A stretch of 64,000 nucleotides of DNA, taken from contig NZ_KB849579.1 in assembly GCF_000368625.1 (NCBI RefSeq), positions 62,001 through 126,000 of the forward strand, written 5' to 3'. The DNA comes from Acinetobacter schindleri CIP 107287. GTDB lineage: Bacteria; Pseudomonadota; Gammaproteobacteria; Pseudomonadales; Moraxellaceae. Under the pieces are notes generated by a model. That model was not told the origin of the DNA. It saw only the letters and a list, made by a program, of their open reading frames with translations, and ran no database searches. Shown here piece after piece: positions 1 through 10,283 of this stretch; the first letter of the stretch is position 1, and each line of letters begins with the position of its first letter. The translations under genes and the position numbers were made by a program.

Positions 1-841
1 TAACCTGCTCAAAGGTATTTTTGATTTGCAAGACTGAGCAGCCCTGTCCCGTACCAATGTTCCAGGCGCGGCAACCTTGTGCTTGCAGACGGTTAGTCAA
101 TGCACATAAATGCGCATTGGCCAGATCCACCACATGAATATAATCTCGTACTCCAGTCCCATCTACCGTATCGTAATCATCACCAAAAATAGACAGCTTT
201 TCACGACGGCCTACAGCCACCTGAGTAACAAATGGCATCAGGTTATTGGGAATCCCTTGCGGGTCTTCACCAATCTGACCACTTTTATGTGCTCCAACCG
301 GATTAAAATAACGCAACAAGGCAATTGACCAGCGATCATCGGATGCCGATAGCTTTTGTAATAGCTGCTCTACAATCAGCTTGGTATAACCATAGTTATT
401 GCTCGGCATCCCGGTCGGCATATCTTCATTTAAAGGCGAGATATTGGCTTCATCATAGACTGTAGCCGAGGAACTGAAGACCAGGCGGAATACACCAGCG
501 CGCTGCATGGCCTGTACCAGGCTGATGGAACCTGAAATATTATTTTCAAAATACGTCAGCGGAATTTGCTGGCTTTCCCCTACGGCTTTTAGACCAGCGA
601 AATGGATCACGGCATCAATTTGATAGGTACTAAAAATCTGATTCAAAATATTCTGATCTAGAATATCACCCTGAATAAAATCCAAAGATTTCGAAGCCAA
701 AGCCTGCACACGATTCAGAGACTCTTTAGAACTATTAGAAAGATTATCTAATACCACGACTTCATGTCCGGCATTTAATAATTCCAGACAGGTATGTGAG
801 CCGATATAACCAGCACCACCAGTTACCAGTACTTTAGCCAC
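1..841 (-). CDS. galE: UDP-glucose 4-epimerase GalE (3' end cut off by window)
   Basis: Interconverts UDP-glucose and UDP-galactose using bound NAD. The visible 280 codons show the Rossmann motif [10 protein letters not shown] at residues 7-16 and the catalytic YxxxK motif (YGYTK) near residues 147-151, so this is a classic extended SDR epimerase of about 338 residues with its C-terminus outside the window. The start is a GTG at 841, which overlaps the end of pgi by 8 bases. This tight coupling, plus the immediate start of the conserved VAKVLVTGG sequence, fixes the start. It is the last visible gene of the capsule sugar-nucleotide operon. Confidence 0.95.
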   Translation of the reverse strand, partial: MAKVLVTGGAGYIGSHTCLELLNAGHEVVVLDNLSNSSKESLNRVQALASKSLDFIQGDILDQNILNQIFSTYQIDAVIHFAGLKAVGESQQIPLTYFENNISGSISLVQAMQRAGVFRLVFSSSATVYDEANISPLNEDMPTGMPSNNYGYTKLIVEQLLQKLSASDDRWSIALLRYFNPVGAHKSGQIGEDPQGIPNNLMPFVTQVAVGRREKLSIFGDDYDTVDGTGVRDYIHVVDLANAHLCALTNRLQAQGCRAWNIGTGQGCSVLQIKNTFEQV

Positions 842-2507
842 GCTGTTTCCCCATTAATATTGCAATTAAACCTTGTGTCGAGGCATCCAGCGCGGACACA
901 TCCGCCTGTTCTCCATTTAAAATCGGCAAGAGCTGATTGGCAATTTCCTTGCCTTTTTCTACGCCCCACTGGTCAAAAGGATTGATATTCCACAGCACTG
1001 ACTGCACAAACACCTTATGTTCATACATGGCGATCAGCATCCCCAGACTATAAGGATTCAGCTCTTGCATTAAAATAGTTGAACTCGGCTGGTTCCCTGC
1101 ATACTGCTTATAGGTCGGTAGGTCGGCCAGTTCACTGGCATCGAGCGCCTGATTACCAAAGGCCAGTAGCCGCGACTGTGCCAGACAGTTGGACAAAGCC
1201 AAATGATGCTGTTCAATCAGCGCATCGGCATTATCGGCATAGGTAAACTGGTTCGCATTATAACGCTGAACCGGTGCAATAAAATCACTGCTCACCGATT
1301 GGGTGCCCTGATGCAATAACTGATAGAAGGCATGCTGGGCATTCGGTCCGACTTCTCCCCAGATAATCGGGCAGGTATCCCATTCTACTTTCTCGCTATT
1401 ACGCTGAATGGATTTACCATTGGATTCCATTTCCAGCTGCTGCAAATAAGAAGCAAAATATTTTAACCGGCCATCATAAGGCAATACTGCATGGGTTTGT
1501 ATATCCAGGAAGTTATTGTTCCAGACCCCTAACAGTCCCATCAGCACCGGAATATTCTGTTCAAATGGCGCAGTCTGAAAATGCTCATCTACTGCATAAG
1601 CACCTGCTAAAAAATGCTGAAAACCCTGTACCCCGATCGTCAATGCAATAGGCAAGCCAATACAGGACCAGAGCGAATAACGGCCGCCAACCCAATCCCA
1701 GAGCAGGAACTGGTTTTCTGGTGCAATTCCCCAAGCAGTCATTTTCTCCGGCTTGGTCGAAACTCCAATAAAATGATGCTGGATCGTACGTAAGTCTTGT
1801 CCCAGGGTTTTTTCCAGCCACAGGCGCACCGTTTGCGCATTAGAGAGGGTGTCAATGGTACCGAAAGATTTGGAGGAGATAATAAATAGTGTCGTTTCAG
1901 GTCGCAGCTTATGCAGCAGATCAGACAGCTGACTGCCATCCATGGTCGACACAAAATGTACATTGAGGGGACGCTGAGTGGGCTGTTTAAAGTCAGACAG
2001 GGCTTGACTGACCATCAGCGGTCCCAGATCCGAACCACCGACCCCAATATTGACCACATCCTGAATCACTTCACCTGTAGCACCGCGGTACTGTCCGGCA
2101 TGGATTTTTTCTACAAGGGTGAACATGCGCTGTAACTGGGTATGCACCTCGGCAGCCAGTTCAGGATGCTGTTCATTCTGCTCAGGCAAACGTAAGGCCC
2201 AATGCATTGCAGCACGCTGTTCGGTATAGTTAACCTGCTCTTGGGAAAAAAGCCGTTTGATCCACTGTTTCAGATCTTGTACCTGTGCCAGTTGCACCAA
2301 AGCCTGCAACACGTCCTGATCTATTCGATGTTTACTAAAATCAAAGGTTACCGGCTCCAGATTCACCGAGAAGTACTGAAAACGCTGAGAATCTTGCTGA
2401 AACAGCTCTTGCAGATGCTTGTGTTCAAACTGCTGTTTTAAAGTATTTAATCGGCTTAAAACAGTCTCTTTCTCTTCGAGGGGATAAGGTTGCTGAATTA
2501 CACTCAT
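834..2507 (-). CDS. pgi: glucose-6-phosphate isomerase
   Basis: Interconverts glucose 6-phosphate and fructose 6-phosphate in the cytoplasm, linking glycolysis to hexosamine and UDP-glucose precursor supply. At 557 residues it is full length. Family signatures are present: [11 protein letters not shown] near residue 272, SNGKSIQRN near 362 and [10 protein letters not shown] near 515. The ATG at 2505-2507 shares one base with the ugd stop codon (TAATG), so translation is probably coupled. The gene is called gpi in Acinetobacter K-locus nomenclature, where it normally lies between ugd and galE as here. Confidence 0.97.
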   Translation of the reverse strand: MSVIQQPYPLEEKETVLSRLNTLKQQFEHKHLQELFQQDSQRFQYFSVNLEPVTFDFSKHRIDQDVLQALVQLAQVQDLKQWIKRLFSQEQVNYTEQRAAMHWALRLPEQNEQHPELAAEVHTQLQRMFTLVEKIHAGQYRGATGEVIQDVVNIGVGGSDLGPLMVSQALSDFKQPTQRPLNVHFVSTMDGSQLSDLLHKLRPETTLFIISSKSFGTIDTLSNAQTVRLWLEKTLGQDLRTIQHHFIGVSTKPEKMTAWGIAPENQFLLWDWVGGRYSLWSCIGLPIALTIGVQGFQHFLAGAYAVDEHFQTAPFEQNIPVLMGLLGVWNNNFLDIQTHAVLPYDGRLKYFASYLQQLEMESNGKSIQRNSEKVEWDTCPIIWGEVGPNAQHAFYQLLHQGTQSVSSDFIAPVQRYNANQFTYADNADALIEQHHLALSNCLAQSRLLAFGNQALDASELADLPTYKQYAGNQPSSTILMQELNPYSLGMLIAMYEHKVFVQSVLWNINPFDQWGVEKGKEIANQLLPILNGEQADVSALDASTQGLIAILMGKQRG

Positions 2508-3763
2508 TAACGTCCTACTCCCTTATAGGCAAAACCTTGTGCTTTCATATACTCCGGATTATAAATATTACGTCCATCCAGGATCAGTGGATGCTGCATG
2601 TGATTCAACAGGCTGCGGTAATTGGGACTCCAGTATTGTTTCCAGGCTGTGAGCACGCATAGGGCATGTGCTCCATTTACAGCCTCGTACTGATCTGTGC
2701 AATACACCAGATCATCGCGTTGTCCGTAGACTTTTTCAATTTCCGCCAGGGCTTGAGGATCATGCAGCTTGACGGTCACCCCTTGCGCCCAAAGTGCGGT
2801 CAACATGGCATGAATCGGGGATTGCTGGATACGCGAGGTATTTTCCTTAAAGGATGCTCCCCAGATCGCTACAGTTTTCCCGGCCAGATCACCATGGTAA
2901 TAATTCCACAGCTTGCGAAATAGCAGTTCTTTTTGCTGCTCATTAATTTCCCAGACCTGAGCCATTAGCTGGCTTTTCGCGCCGGTGCCTGACACAGTAC
3001 TGGCCAGGATCTGAATATCATGCGAAAAGTTTTCGCCACCAAACCCGGCCCCCGGATACAGATAAGATGAACCAATCCGGCTATCTGCTGCCAGCCCCTG
3101 GCGTACATGCTCAATATCAATACCAAGCTTTTCAGCCACCAGAGCCAGATCATTAATATAGCTGATACGCGTGGCCAGCATGCCAGACACACTCAGTTTG
3201 GTAAATTCGGCATCCAGAACCGGCATAAACAGGTATTGCTGTTCACGCGGGAATAACGGCCTGAGCAATTCCTTCAAAAGTGTTTTCGCTGTTTCATTGC
3301 TATAGCCGACAATGAGCTGACTGGCTTCGGTCAAGCTGCGTAAGGCATTACCCTCCTGAATCACATCTGGCAAATAGATCCAGTAATCTTCTGAAAGAAT
3401 TTGCTGGAATTTTTCGGTACCGTGCAGGCCTAAGGTAGAAGCATTGATCATCAGTTTTGGATGAATAATTGGACGCTGCTTGAGCTCACGCAGGATTTCC
3501 AGACCCTGACTTTCTTCAGTCGGACTTAAGCTAAACAGATAGATATCAATATCTAAAGGAATCGCCTCAAACTTGCAGTATTGTAAAAAGCCCTTGGCAT
3601 GCTGCTTGTTCAGTAACTGCTGTACGGCTTCATCCTGTGCATAGACTTGCTCGGAAGACGGTTTTTTCAGCAAATCACACCAGTAGACCTGATGACCACA
3701 TTCTGCCAGTAAGGCTGCCATGACACCGGCATATAGAGTCTGACCAAATACTGCAATGTTCAT
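2507..3763 (-). CDS. ugd: UDP-glucose 6-dehydrogenase family protein, catalytic Cys absent
   Basis: By position (between galU and pgi) and overall similarity this is the K-locus Ugd, whose relatives oxidise UDP-glucose to UDP-glucuronate. It has 418 residues with an N-terminal NAD domain, a central helix bundle (segment [17 protein letters not shown]) and a C-terminal UDP-binding domain. Two key motifs are atypical. The dinucleotide loop reads FGQTLYAG rather than GxGxxG, and the segment normally containing the catalytic cysteine (GGSCFPKD) reads GGENFSHD, with Asn245 at the Cys position. The lysine before the central helix (EFTK) is kept. Family membership is clear, but dehydrogenase activity is doubtful. 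Loss of activity or a changed mechanism are both possible. Confidence 0.8.
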   Translation of the reverse strand: MNIAVFGQTLYAGVMAALLAECGHQVYWCDLLKKPSSEQVYAQDEAVQQLLNKQHAKGFLQYCKFEAIPLDIDIYLFSLSPTEESQGLEILRELKQRPIIHPKLMINASTLGLHGTEKFQQILSEDYWIYLPDVIQEGNALRSLTEASQLIVGYSNETAKTLLKELLRPLFPREQQYLFMPVLDAEFTKLSVSGMLATRISYINDLALVAEKLGIDIEHVRQGLAADSRIGSSYLYPGAGFGGENFSHDIQILASTVSGTGAKSQLMAQVWEINEQQKELLFRKLWNYYHGDLAGKTVAIWGASFKENTSRIQQSPIHAMLTALWAQGVTVKLHDPQALAEIEKVYGQRDDLVYCTDQYEAVNGAHALCVLTAWKQYWSPNYRSLLNHMQHPLILDGRNIYNPEYMKAQGFAYKGVGR

Positions 3764-3793
3764 AAGGATCCTTGTTATTGTTAAAGTCTGTAT

Positions 3794-4669
3794 TTATAGC
3801 TTCAGTTCTTGAATCAGGGCTTTAAAGGACTCACCCAGTACTGGATGATCCACACCATAGTGCAATACAGCTTTCAGATAACCCAGTTTGCTGCCACAGT
3901 CAAAGGTCTGGCCTTTCATGCGATAGGCCTCTACCGTATCAGTCTGCTGTAACATGGCAATCGCATCAGTCAGCTGGATTTCATTGCCTGCACCACGTGG
4001 GGTCTGTTCCAGTAACTGCATGATTTTTGCCGGCAGGATATAACGACCCACTACCGATAAGTTTGAAGGTGCCGTTCCCACCGCCGGCTTTTCTACAATC
4101 CCTTGCATCACGATGCTTTGTCCTTCAGCAGGTGATTCTGCGACATCCACAATGCCATACTGATCCACCAGATGATCCGGTACGGCTTCAACCATAATCT
4201 GCGAAGCTTGTGATTCATTAAAGCGTTGAATCATCAAGCTTAAATCATTTTCTGTGTCTGAGTCTTTGACCAATACATCTGGGAGTAGCACAGCAAAGTC
4301 TTCTTGACCCACCACTGCTTTGGCACAGAGCACGGCATGACCTAAACCAAGCGGTAGTGGTTGGCGTACACTGATCACACTGACATGTGGCGGCAGAATT
4401 TCAGTGATTTCCTTAAGCAGGTCAAATTTCTTTTTTTGCTCCAAGGTGGTTTCCAGCTCAAAACTACGGTCAAAATAGTTTTCGATTGATGCCTTGGAGC
4501 TATGGGTGACCAGAATAATCTGTTCAATCCCCGCAGCGACCGCTTCTTTCACCACATATTCAATCGCTGGACGGTCTACCACCGTCACCATTTCCTTAGG
4601 AATAGATTTGCTGGCTGGGAGAAACCGGGTACCCAAACCTGCGACTGGCAAAATGGCTTTCTTAATCAT
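3794..4669 (-). CDS. galU: UTP-glucose-1-phosphate uridylyltransferase
   Basis: Makes UDP-glucose from UTP and glucose 1-phosphate, feeding Ugd and GalE. The 291-residue length is typical. The nucleotidyltransferase signature GLGTRFLPASKSIPKEM lies at residues 11-27, followed by the conserved VDRPAIEYVVKEA segment. DVLVKD around residue 130 and GIVEKP in the middle are also family features. It sits 13 bases after gdr and 30 bases before ugd in one operon, the conserved downstream module of Acinetobacter K loci. Confidence 0.97.
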   Translation of the reverse strand: MIKKAILPVAGLGTRFLPASKSIPKEMVTVVDRPAIEYVVKEAVAAGIEQIILVTHSSKASIENYFDRSFELETTLEQKKKFDLLKEITEILPPHVSVISVRQPLPLGLGHAVLCAKAVVGQEDFAVLLPDVLVKDSDTENDLSLMIQRFNESQASQIMVEAVPDHLVDQYGIVDVAESPAEGQSIVMQGIVEKPAVGTAPSNLSVVGRYILPAKIMQLLEQTPRGAGNEIQLTDAIAMLQQTDTVEAYRMKGQTFDCGSKLGYLKAVLHYGVDHPVLGESFKALIQELKL

Positions 4670-4682
4670 AAATAAACTTCAC

Positions 4683-6557
4683 TTAATTAACTTTAATTTC
4701 TTTACCACGTTGATAGCCATCAACATAATACTCAAGCTGTGACAAGGCCCAGTCAATATCTGCCTGCATGGCAGAAAGTTCCTGCATTTTATCAAACACT
4801 TGTGTAATTTCCTGTAACGGAACGTGTTTTTCAAATGATCTTAGAATACGACTGTGTGACGTAAGCTCGGTATTTTCCTGATCAATCAGCAATTCTTCAT
4901 ACAGCTTTTCACCTGGACGCAAACCGGCATATTGAATTGCAATATCCCCCTCCGGATGCTGCTCATCACGAACTTTCAACCCACTCAAGGCAATCATTTG
5001 ACGGGCCAGATCCTGAATACGCACCGGCTCCCCCATATCTAGCAGGAACACATCGCCGCCCACGCCCAAGGCACCGGCCTGAATGACCAGCTGTGAAGCC
5101 TCCGGAATGGTCATAAAGTAGCGGGTCACATCTGGATGAGTCACGGTAATCGGCCCACCCTTAAGAATCTGCTGTTTAAACAGCGGTACCACCGATCCCG
5201 AAGAACCGAGCACATTGCCGAAACGGACGATACTGATCTGCGTCTGCTGTTGTGCCTCTGCCATCGCCTGACAGTAAAGTTCTGCCATACGCTTGGTCGC
5301 ACCCATGACATTGGTCGGACGTACCGCTTTATCAGTTGAGATCAGTACAAAGGTTTCTACACCTTTTTTCACCGCAGCATTCACGCTGAAGGCCGTTCCT
5401 ACTGCATTGTTTTTCAGGCCCGCTAGCGGATTACACTCGACCAGCGGTACATGCTTATAAGCTGCCGCATGATAGACGGTTTGCACCGCATACTGCTCAA
5501 TCACACGTTCCAGTTTCTGCTGATCCAGCACCGAGCCCAGAATCGGAATAATCTCACACTGAGACATTAAACGTAGTTCTTTATCAATGTTATACAGGGC
5601 AAACTCGGTTAATTCAAAAATAACGATTTTTGCCGGCTGGTTTTTCACAATCTGCCGGCACAGCTCCGAACCAATCGAGCCGCCTGCCCCAGTGACCATC
5701 ACCACTTTATCTTGAATATTTCTGGCCAGAAGCTCCGGCACTGGGGGCACCGGATCACGCCCCAGCAAGTCAATAATATCGACTTCCTGAATATCAGAAA
5801 TACGGATTTCACCATCGACCAGTTTAGTCAGGCCCGGAATTTCGGTAATTTTTAAATGTGCCGGTTCCAAAAATTTAATGATTTCACTTTTGCGGACCCG
5901 CCCGACCGAGGGCAAGGCAATTAGGATTTCATCAATTTTTTGCTTGCTCATGAGCTTGAGGGCTGTCTGGGCGTCATAGACTTTGAGTCGACCCAGCTGC
6001 TGTCCAGTCAATGAGCGTTTGTCATCAATAAACATGACCGGCAAATGCGCATTGGAACGATAAAGTGCAGCAGCAACCTGTTGGCCTGCATGACCCGCGC
6101 CATAAATTGCAATGCGTTTTTTCTGTACGTCAGCCTGCAAATAGGAACGAATAATAAAGCGGATGATGCCACGGCTAAACCAGATCCAGGCAAACATCAT
6201 AAAGCCAAACATCAGCGGAATAGAGGTCGGAATAAAGGCTGGAGTAAAATAAGCCAGCGCATAAAGACCGGCGACAGCCAATGCAGTCGCCAGTCCCATT
6301 TTGATCATAAACACTTCATTATAAGTACGGACAATGAAGCGGTAGACCCCACAGACAAAAAGCGATGCAACTGCAATCGCGCTGACCCAGATCGTCCCGA
6401 AAGCCAAGTTGGGCACCACTTCTGCCCCCAGATCGAACTGGCGAATGGTATAACATAGCCAGATCAAGACGGGAAAACTACAAAAATCCAGAATAATTAA
6501 AAATGCAAGTTTGGCAGCTCGTGGTGATTCTACGAAAGGCGTAATGATCGATTTCAC
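4683..6557 (-). CDS. gdr: membrane UDP-GlcNAc 4,6-dehydratase (FlaA1/PglF family)
   Basis: Predicted to convert UDP-GlcNAc to the UDP-4-keto-6-deoxy sugar, the first step to QuiNAc4NAc. The 624-residue protein has four hydrophobic helices in about residues 15-135, a first nucleotide-binding fold with YGAGHAGQQV near 155, and a second SDR domain with VTGAGGSIGSE near 295. The active-site region STDKAVRPTNVMGATKR near 407-423 has the methionine/lysine arrangement of PglF-type dehydratases instead of the YxxxK of ordinary SDRs. The following aminotransferase, acetyltransferase and initiating transferase genes all fit a bacillosamine-type pathway. Confidence 0.92.
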   Translation of the reverse strand: MKSIITPFVESPRAAKLAFLIILDFCSFPVLIWLCYTIRQFDLGAEVVPNLAFGTIWVSAIAVASLFVCGVYRFIVRTYNEVFMIKMGLATALAVAGLYALAYFTPAFIPTSIPLMFGFMMFAWIWFSRGIIRFIIRSYLQADVQKKRIAIYGAGHAGQQVAAALYRSNAHLPVMFIDDKRSLTGQQLGRLKVYDAQTALKLMSKQKIDEILIALPSVGRVRKSEIIKFLEPAHLKITEIPGLTKLVDGEIRISDIQEVDIIDLLGRDPVPPVPELLARNIQDKVVMVTGAGGSIGSELCRQIVKNQPAKIVIFELTEFALYNIDKELRLMSQCEIIPILGSVLDQQKLERVIEQYAVQTVYHAAAYKHVPLVECNPLAGLKNNAVGTAFSVNAAVKKGVETFVLISTDKAVRPTNVMGATKRMAELYCQAMAEAQQQTQISIVRFGNVLGSSGSVVPLFKQQILKGGPITVTHPDVTRYFMTIPEASQLVIQAGALGVGGDVFLLDMGEPVRIQDLARQMIALSGLKVRDEQHPEGDIAIQYAGLRPGEKLYEELLIDQENTELTSHSRILRSFEKHVPLQEITQVFDKMQELSAMQADIDWALSQLEYYVDGYQRGKEIKVN

Positions 6558-6638
6558 TGGGTACCTTGTCTCAATTCTAATAAGTTTTTAATGCATCACA
6601 ATTTTATTGGTAATTTAAAGTGATATCTCATAGAGAAA

Positions 6639-6656
6639 TGCACCGAGTTCGGTGCA
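6639..6656 (-). other. hairpin between qhbB and gdr
   Basis: The 115-base spacer between the aminotransferase and gdr contains a perfect 7-bp stem (TGCACCG / CGGTGCA) with a 4-base loop. On the minus strand it is followed by a short T-containing run, so it may be a weak terminator or an mRNA processing site that lowers gdr-galU expression relative to upstream genes. Its function is inferred only from structure. Confidence 0.4.
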
Positions 6657-6672
6657 CTTATCTTGCAAAAGT

Positions 6673-7848
6673 TTAAGCAACTATTCTATGAATGACCTGT
6701 TGAATTGCCGTCACAGTTTTGTTAATACTTTCATCACTTAAAGTCGGATGAACTAAAAACATCAGACTGGTTTCACCCAATTTCTGCGCATTTTCTAAAC
6801 GCTGTGCTGGACGCCATGGCGTGCCATCAAACGCATGCTCGAGATAGACTTCTGAACAGGAGCCACTGAAACAAGGCACATTCAGCGCACTGATTTCCTG
6901 CATGATCCGGTCACGTGACCAGCCTTCAGGCAAAGCATCGATATTGACCTGCACATAACATTTATAGGCAGCATGCACATAATCACCGGATGGACGATGG
7001 ACGCTAAAATATGGACTGTCTGCAAATGCCGCATAAATCTTTTCCATATTGGCAAGGCGTTTTGCAGTCCATTCCGGCATTTTTTTCAGCTGAATACGGC
7101 CGATCACAGCCTGCATTTCCATCATGCGCCAGTTGGTGCCAAAGGAGTCATGCAGCCAGCGGAAACCCGGTGGATGCTGCTTGTTATAGATGCTGTCAAA
7201 GTTTTTGCCATGATCTTTATAGGACCACATTTTTTTCCACCGGGTTTCGTCATTGGTGGTCACCATGCCGCCTTCGCCACCTGTGGTCATAATCTTGTCC
7301 TGACAGAAGGACCAGGCCGCGACATGACCGATTGAACCGGCAGATTTACCTTTATATTTTGCCCCGTGCGCCTGAGCACAGTCTTCAATCACATGCAGGC
7401 CTTTCTCGGCAGCCAACTGCATGATCGGATCCATGTCACACATCCAGCCTGCCAGATGCACACAGATAACCGCTTTGGTATTTGGGGTAAGTACTGCTTC
7501 AATAGTTTGAGCAGAGATATTCTGTGAATCCAGTTCAACATCGGCGAAAATCGGATTTGCCCCAACCGTGACAATGGAGCTGGCAGAAGCTAAAAAAGTA
7601 CGAGAAGTGACAATCACGTCATCCCCTGCGCCAATGCCTAAGGCTTTTAACGCTACATCCAAAGCTACAGTGCCATTGGCCAACGCCACGGCATATTTGG
7701 TTTCTGCAAAATGGGCAAACTCTTTTTCAAACTCACGGCATTCCTGTCCGGTCCAATAATTCACTTTATTCGACAACAAAACCTGGGAAACCGCATCCGC
7801 TTCTTCCTGGGTAAAACTTGGCCATGGTTCAAATGCAGTGTTTAACAT
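6673..7848 (-). CDS. qhbB: PLP-dependent sugar aminotransferase (DegT/DnrJ/EryC1 family)
   Basis: Predicted to transaminate the C4 keto group of the Gdr product, giving UDP-4-amino-4,6-dideoxy-GlcNAc. The 391 residues show the family pattern: ANGTVALDVALKALG near 58-72, EDCAQAHGAKYKGKSAG in the middle, and SFCQDKIMTTGGEGGM near 180-195 with the PLP-binding lysine. It lies 30 bases after the acetyltransferase gene. PglE-type enzymes do the same step in bacillosamine synthesis. The qhbB name rests on gene order in Acinetobacter K loci and is less certain than the function. Confidence 0.88.
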   Translation of the reverse strand: MLNTAFEPWPSFTQEEADAVSQVLLSNKVNYWTGQECREFEKEFAHFAETKYAVALANGTVALDVALKALGIGAGDDVIVTSRTFLASASSIVTVGANPIFADVELDSQNISAQTIEAVLTPNTKAVICVHLAGWMCDMDPIMQLAAEKGLHVIEDCAQAHGAKYKGKSAGSIGHVAAWSFCQDKIMTTGGEGGMVTTNDETRWKKMWSYKDHGKNFDSIYNKQHPPGFRWLHDSFGTNWRMMEMQAVIGRIQLKKMPEWTAKRLANMEKIYAAFADSPYFSVHRPSGDYVHAAYKCYVQVNIDALPEGWSRDRIMQEISALNVPCFSGSCSEVYLEHAFDGTPWRPAQRLENAQKLGETSLMFLVHPTLSDESINKTVTAIQQVIHRIVA

Positions 7849-7878
7849 GATGTGTCCTGAATTTTTAAATTTAAAAAC

Positions 7879-8532
7879 TTATTTTTTCTCTAGAATTCTT
7901 GCTGGATTGCCGACTACGGTTACACCCGGTGGAACGCTTTTGGTGACGACTGCACCCATACCGACCACAGCTCCCTTACCAATCACTAAAGGTTGGTCAG
8001 GTGTACCCTGTTTAATCACGGCACCTGTACCAATATAGGCGTGATCTTCGATATGGATATTGCCATTGCATTTCACCCCGGGAGCAAAGGTGACGTAATC
8101 GCCAATGACACAGTCATGAGCGACATAGCTATAAATATTGGCATGAAAGAATTTTCCAATTTTGATATTGGATGTCAGACAAGTGAAAGGACAAAGTAAA
8201 CTTCCTTCACCAATATGCACCTCATCTAGAATAACTGTATTGCTTGCATGAACATCTAGATGCTGTATCTGGTCCTCATTTAAACGCTGAACCAGTTTTT
8301 CACGAACTTGACTATTCGCGATAGCAATAGTTACAGCCTTATGGGTATTTGGTGTAGCGAGAAAATCCTGATAACTTAGAACAGTATAGCCATTTAAACT
8401 ATTGCCCGCTTGGCCATCATCGATAAAAACAAAGTTATTTTTGGCTAAGGTTGGAAATTGCTGGCGAACCAATGGCATAACTTCTTTACCAAAACCACTT
8501 GCACCGTAAACACCAATATATAAAGCTTTCAT
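7879..8532 (-). CDS. qhbA: sugar O/N-acetyltransferase (PglD-like, left-handed beta helix)
   Basis: Predicted to acetylate the 4-amino group of the UDP-sugar, completing UDP-QuiNAc4NAc. The 217-residue protein has an N-terminal small nucleotide-sugar-binding fold (starting YIGVYGASGFGKEV) and a C-terminal hexapeptide-repeat helix from about residue 100, ending IGKGAVVGMGAVVTKSVPPG, the usual acetyl-CoA-binding region. This two-domain form is that of NeuD/PglD-type acetyltransferases. Its start shares one base with the end of itrB, indicating co-translation. The gene name is inferred from locus order. Confidence 0.87.
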   Translation of the reverse strand: MKALYIGVYGASGFGKEVMPLVRQQFPTLAKNNFVFIDDGQAGNSLNGYTVLSYQDFLATPNTHKAVTIAIANSQVREKLVQRLNEDQIQHLDVHASNTVILDEVHIGEGSLLCPFTCLTSNIKIGKFFHANIYSYVAHDCVIGDYVTFAPGVKCNGNIHIEDHAYIGTGAVIKQGTPDQPLVIGKGAVVGMGAVVTKSVPPGVTVVGNPARILEKK

Positions 8533-9140
8533 TATGTTTCGTCCTTGTGTTGTGAGCCAGTAAAACGTGTCATAGTCGCTTCACCCTCCGCACTGATATC
8601 ATCTTTTGCTAAAACTTTATGTACCGTTTTAAACATGATTTTGAAGTCGAGCCAAATCGACTGATTTTCGACGTACCAGGTATCCAGCTTGAATTTTTCT
8701 TCCCAGCCAATGGCATTGCGGCCATTGACCTGCGCGTAACCGGTCATGCCCGGCCGTACATCATGGCGTTTGGCCTGTTCAGGGTTGTAAAGTGGCAGGT
8801 ATTCCATCAGTAAGGGGCGTGGGCCGACAATACTCATATCGCCTTTAATCACGTTCCACAGTTCCGGCATTTCATCCAGACTGGTGGAGCGCAGCATTTG
8901 ACCAAAAGGCGTTAAACGTTCACTGTCCGGCAATGGGTTCCCCTGCTCGTCTACAGCATCTTTCATGGTGCGGAACTTGATCATTTCAAAGGGCTTGCCA
9001 TGTAAACCGGGACGCACCTGGCGAAACAAGACCGGAGAGCCCAGATTTTTTTTTACTTTATAAGCCACAAAGGCATAAAGTGGTGAAAGCAGGATCAGGG
9101 CTATAGAGGCGATGATAATATCGAGAAGGCGTTTTAGCAT
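8532..9140 (-). CDS. itrB: initiating phosphoglycosyltransferase (PglC-type)
   Basis: Starts capsule-unit synthesis by moving a sugar phosphate from UDP-sugar to undecaprenyl phosphate at the inner membrane. The 202-residue length matches the small monotopic PglC class, with one re-entrant hydrophobic segment at residues 5-25. Signature motifs follow: KFRTMKDA, then SLDEMPELWNVIKGDMSIVG with the catalytic Asp-Glu pair, and PRPLLMEYLPLY. The adjoining gdr-qhbB-qhbA genes point to QuiNAc4NAc as the donor sugar. The gene abuts the upstream glycosyltransferase without a gap. Confidence 0.93.
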   Translation of the reverse strand: MLKRLLDIIIASIALILLSPLYAFVAYKVKKNLGSPVLFRQVRPGLHGKPFEMIKFRTMKDAVDEQGNPLPDSERLTPFGQMLRSTSLDEMPELWNVIKGDMSIVGPRPLLMEYLPLYNPEQAKRHDVRPGMTGYAQVNGRNAIGWEEKFKLDTWYVENQSIWLDFKIMFKTVHKVLAKDDISAEGEATMTRFTGSQHKDET

Positions 9141-10283
9141 TTAGATCAAACCCATTTCTTGCATCATATGTGTGTTTACCTGATGTACATCGTATTTATG
9201 AAGTGCGATTTCTCGGGAGCGACTTCCCATTTTAGCGATAAGCTCTGGTTGAAGAATGAGTTTCTCCATTGCTTTTACTAGACTTTCTACGGATTTTACT
9301 TCAACCAGAAAACCATTATCGCCATCGGTAACAGTTTCACGACAACCTGGTGCATCCGTGGTAATAATTGCCCGGCCCATTGCCATGGCCTCTAGAACTG
9401 TACGTGGTGTGCCCTCCCGATAAGACGGCAACACATACACCGAGCTTTCTGCAATTGCAGGACGAACATCGGATAATTTCCCCCAGTATTTTAATGTATT
9501 ACTGGCTACCCATTGATCCAATTCTTGCTGGTCAATGGCTGAAGGATTTTCATCAATCCATCCCACCAGATTAAATTCTACATGCGGATATTTATGTTTG
9601 ATGATTTTTGCTGCTTCGGCATATTCACGAACACCTTTATCTACCAGTAAACGTGCAATCAGTAAAAAGGATATTTTAATTTCTTGATCAGCCGTTACAG
9701 GTAAAGGCAATACATTAAAGTCGGCAACATTGACCCCGGAACCGTTCACTACTACTGTAGGTATTTGAGCGTTTAAAAGTTTTAAATCCTGAAAAAGTTT
9801 CAGGTCATCCGGATTTTGGAAAAATGCCTTATGACTGCGCAACAATGCCTGCTGGTATAAACCATGAACCAGTTTCTGGAAAATACTACGCTTAGTCTGA
9901 GTTTCTACATTTTGAAATGCATAGCCTAAACCTGTAATTAAAGCATAGCGATGTGGTGCCTGTGCCAACCACGCGGCCAGTGTTCCATAGATCACCGGCT
10001 TGATCGTATAAGATAGAACATAATCAGGTCTGATTTTTTTTATAAGCGTATACATGCTTCCTAGGGTTTTTAGGTCTGCTACTGGATTGGTTCCTGTACG
10101 CTGTATGGAAACTTCATGTACGTAATAACCAAGTTCTAATAGTTTTTCATGCTCGGCAGGGAAAGAAGTCAGATCAGGTGCAATAATATGGATTTCATAA
10201 CCCTGCTGATGGATCGCTTCGAGTAACTTTCCACGGAAGTTTAATACGGAAGGGAGGAAGCTAGCTATTATTAAAAATTTCAT
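9141..10283 (-). CDS. glycosyltransferase family 4
   Basis: A cytoplasmic GT-B retaining glycosyltransferase of 380 residues. The N-terminal acceptor domain opens with MKFLIIASFLPSVLNFRGKL. The C-terminal donor domain contains LLIARLLVDKGVREYAEA and the EX7E motif in REGTPRTVLEAMAMG near residue 290. It resembles the PglA/WbpH type that adds the second sugar to a lipid-linked first sugar, and its position directly before itrB supports that role. Donor and linkage cannot be read from sequence. It overlaps wzy by 4 bases. Confidence 0.85.
   Translation of the reverse strand: MKFLIIASFLPSVLNFRGKLLEAIHQQGYEIHIIAPDLTSFPAEHEKLLELGYYVHEVSIQRTGTNPVADLKTLGSMYTLIKKIRPDYVLSYTIKPVIYGTLAAWLAQAPHRYALITGLGYAFQNVETQTKRSIFQKLVHGLYQQALLRSHKAFFQNPDDLKLFQDLKLLNAQIPTVVVNGSGVNVADFNVLPLPVTADQEIKISFLLIARLLVDKGVREYAEAAKIIKHKYPHVEFNLVGWIDENPSAIDQQELDQWVASNTLKYWGKLSDVRPAIAESSVYVLPSYREGTPRTVLEAMAMGRAIITTDAPGCRETVTDGDNGFLVEVKSVESLVKAMEKLILQPELIAKMGSRSREIALHKYDVHQVNTHMMQEMGLI

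Noticed and set aside
6045..6458. 137-residue open frame on the plus strand
   Set aside because: It lies entirely inside gdr on the opposite strand, and its product is rich in His, Lys and Cys with no family features. It is a shadow of gdr.
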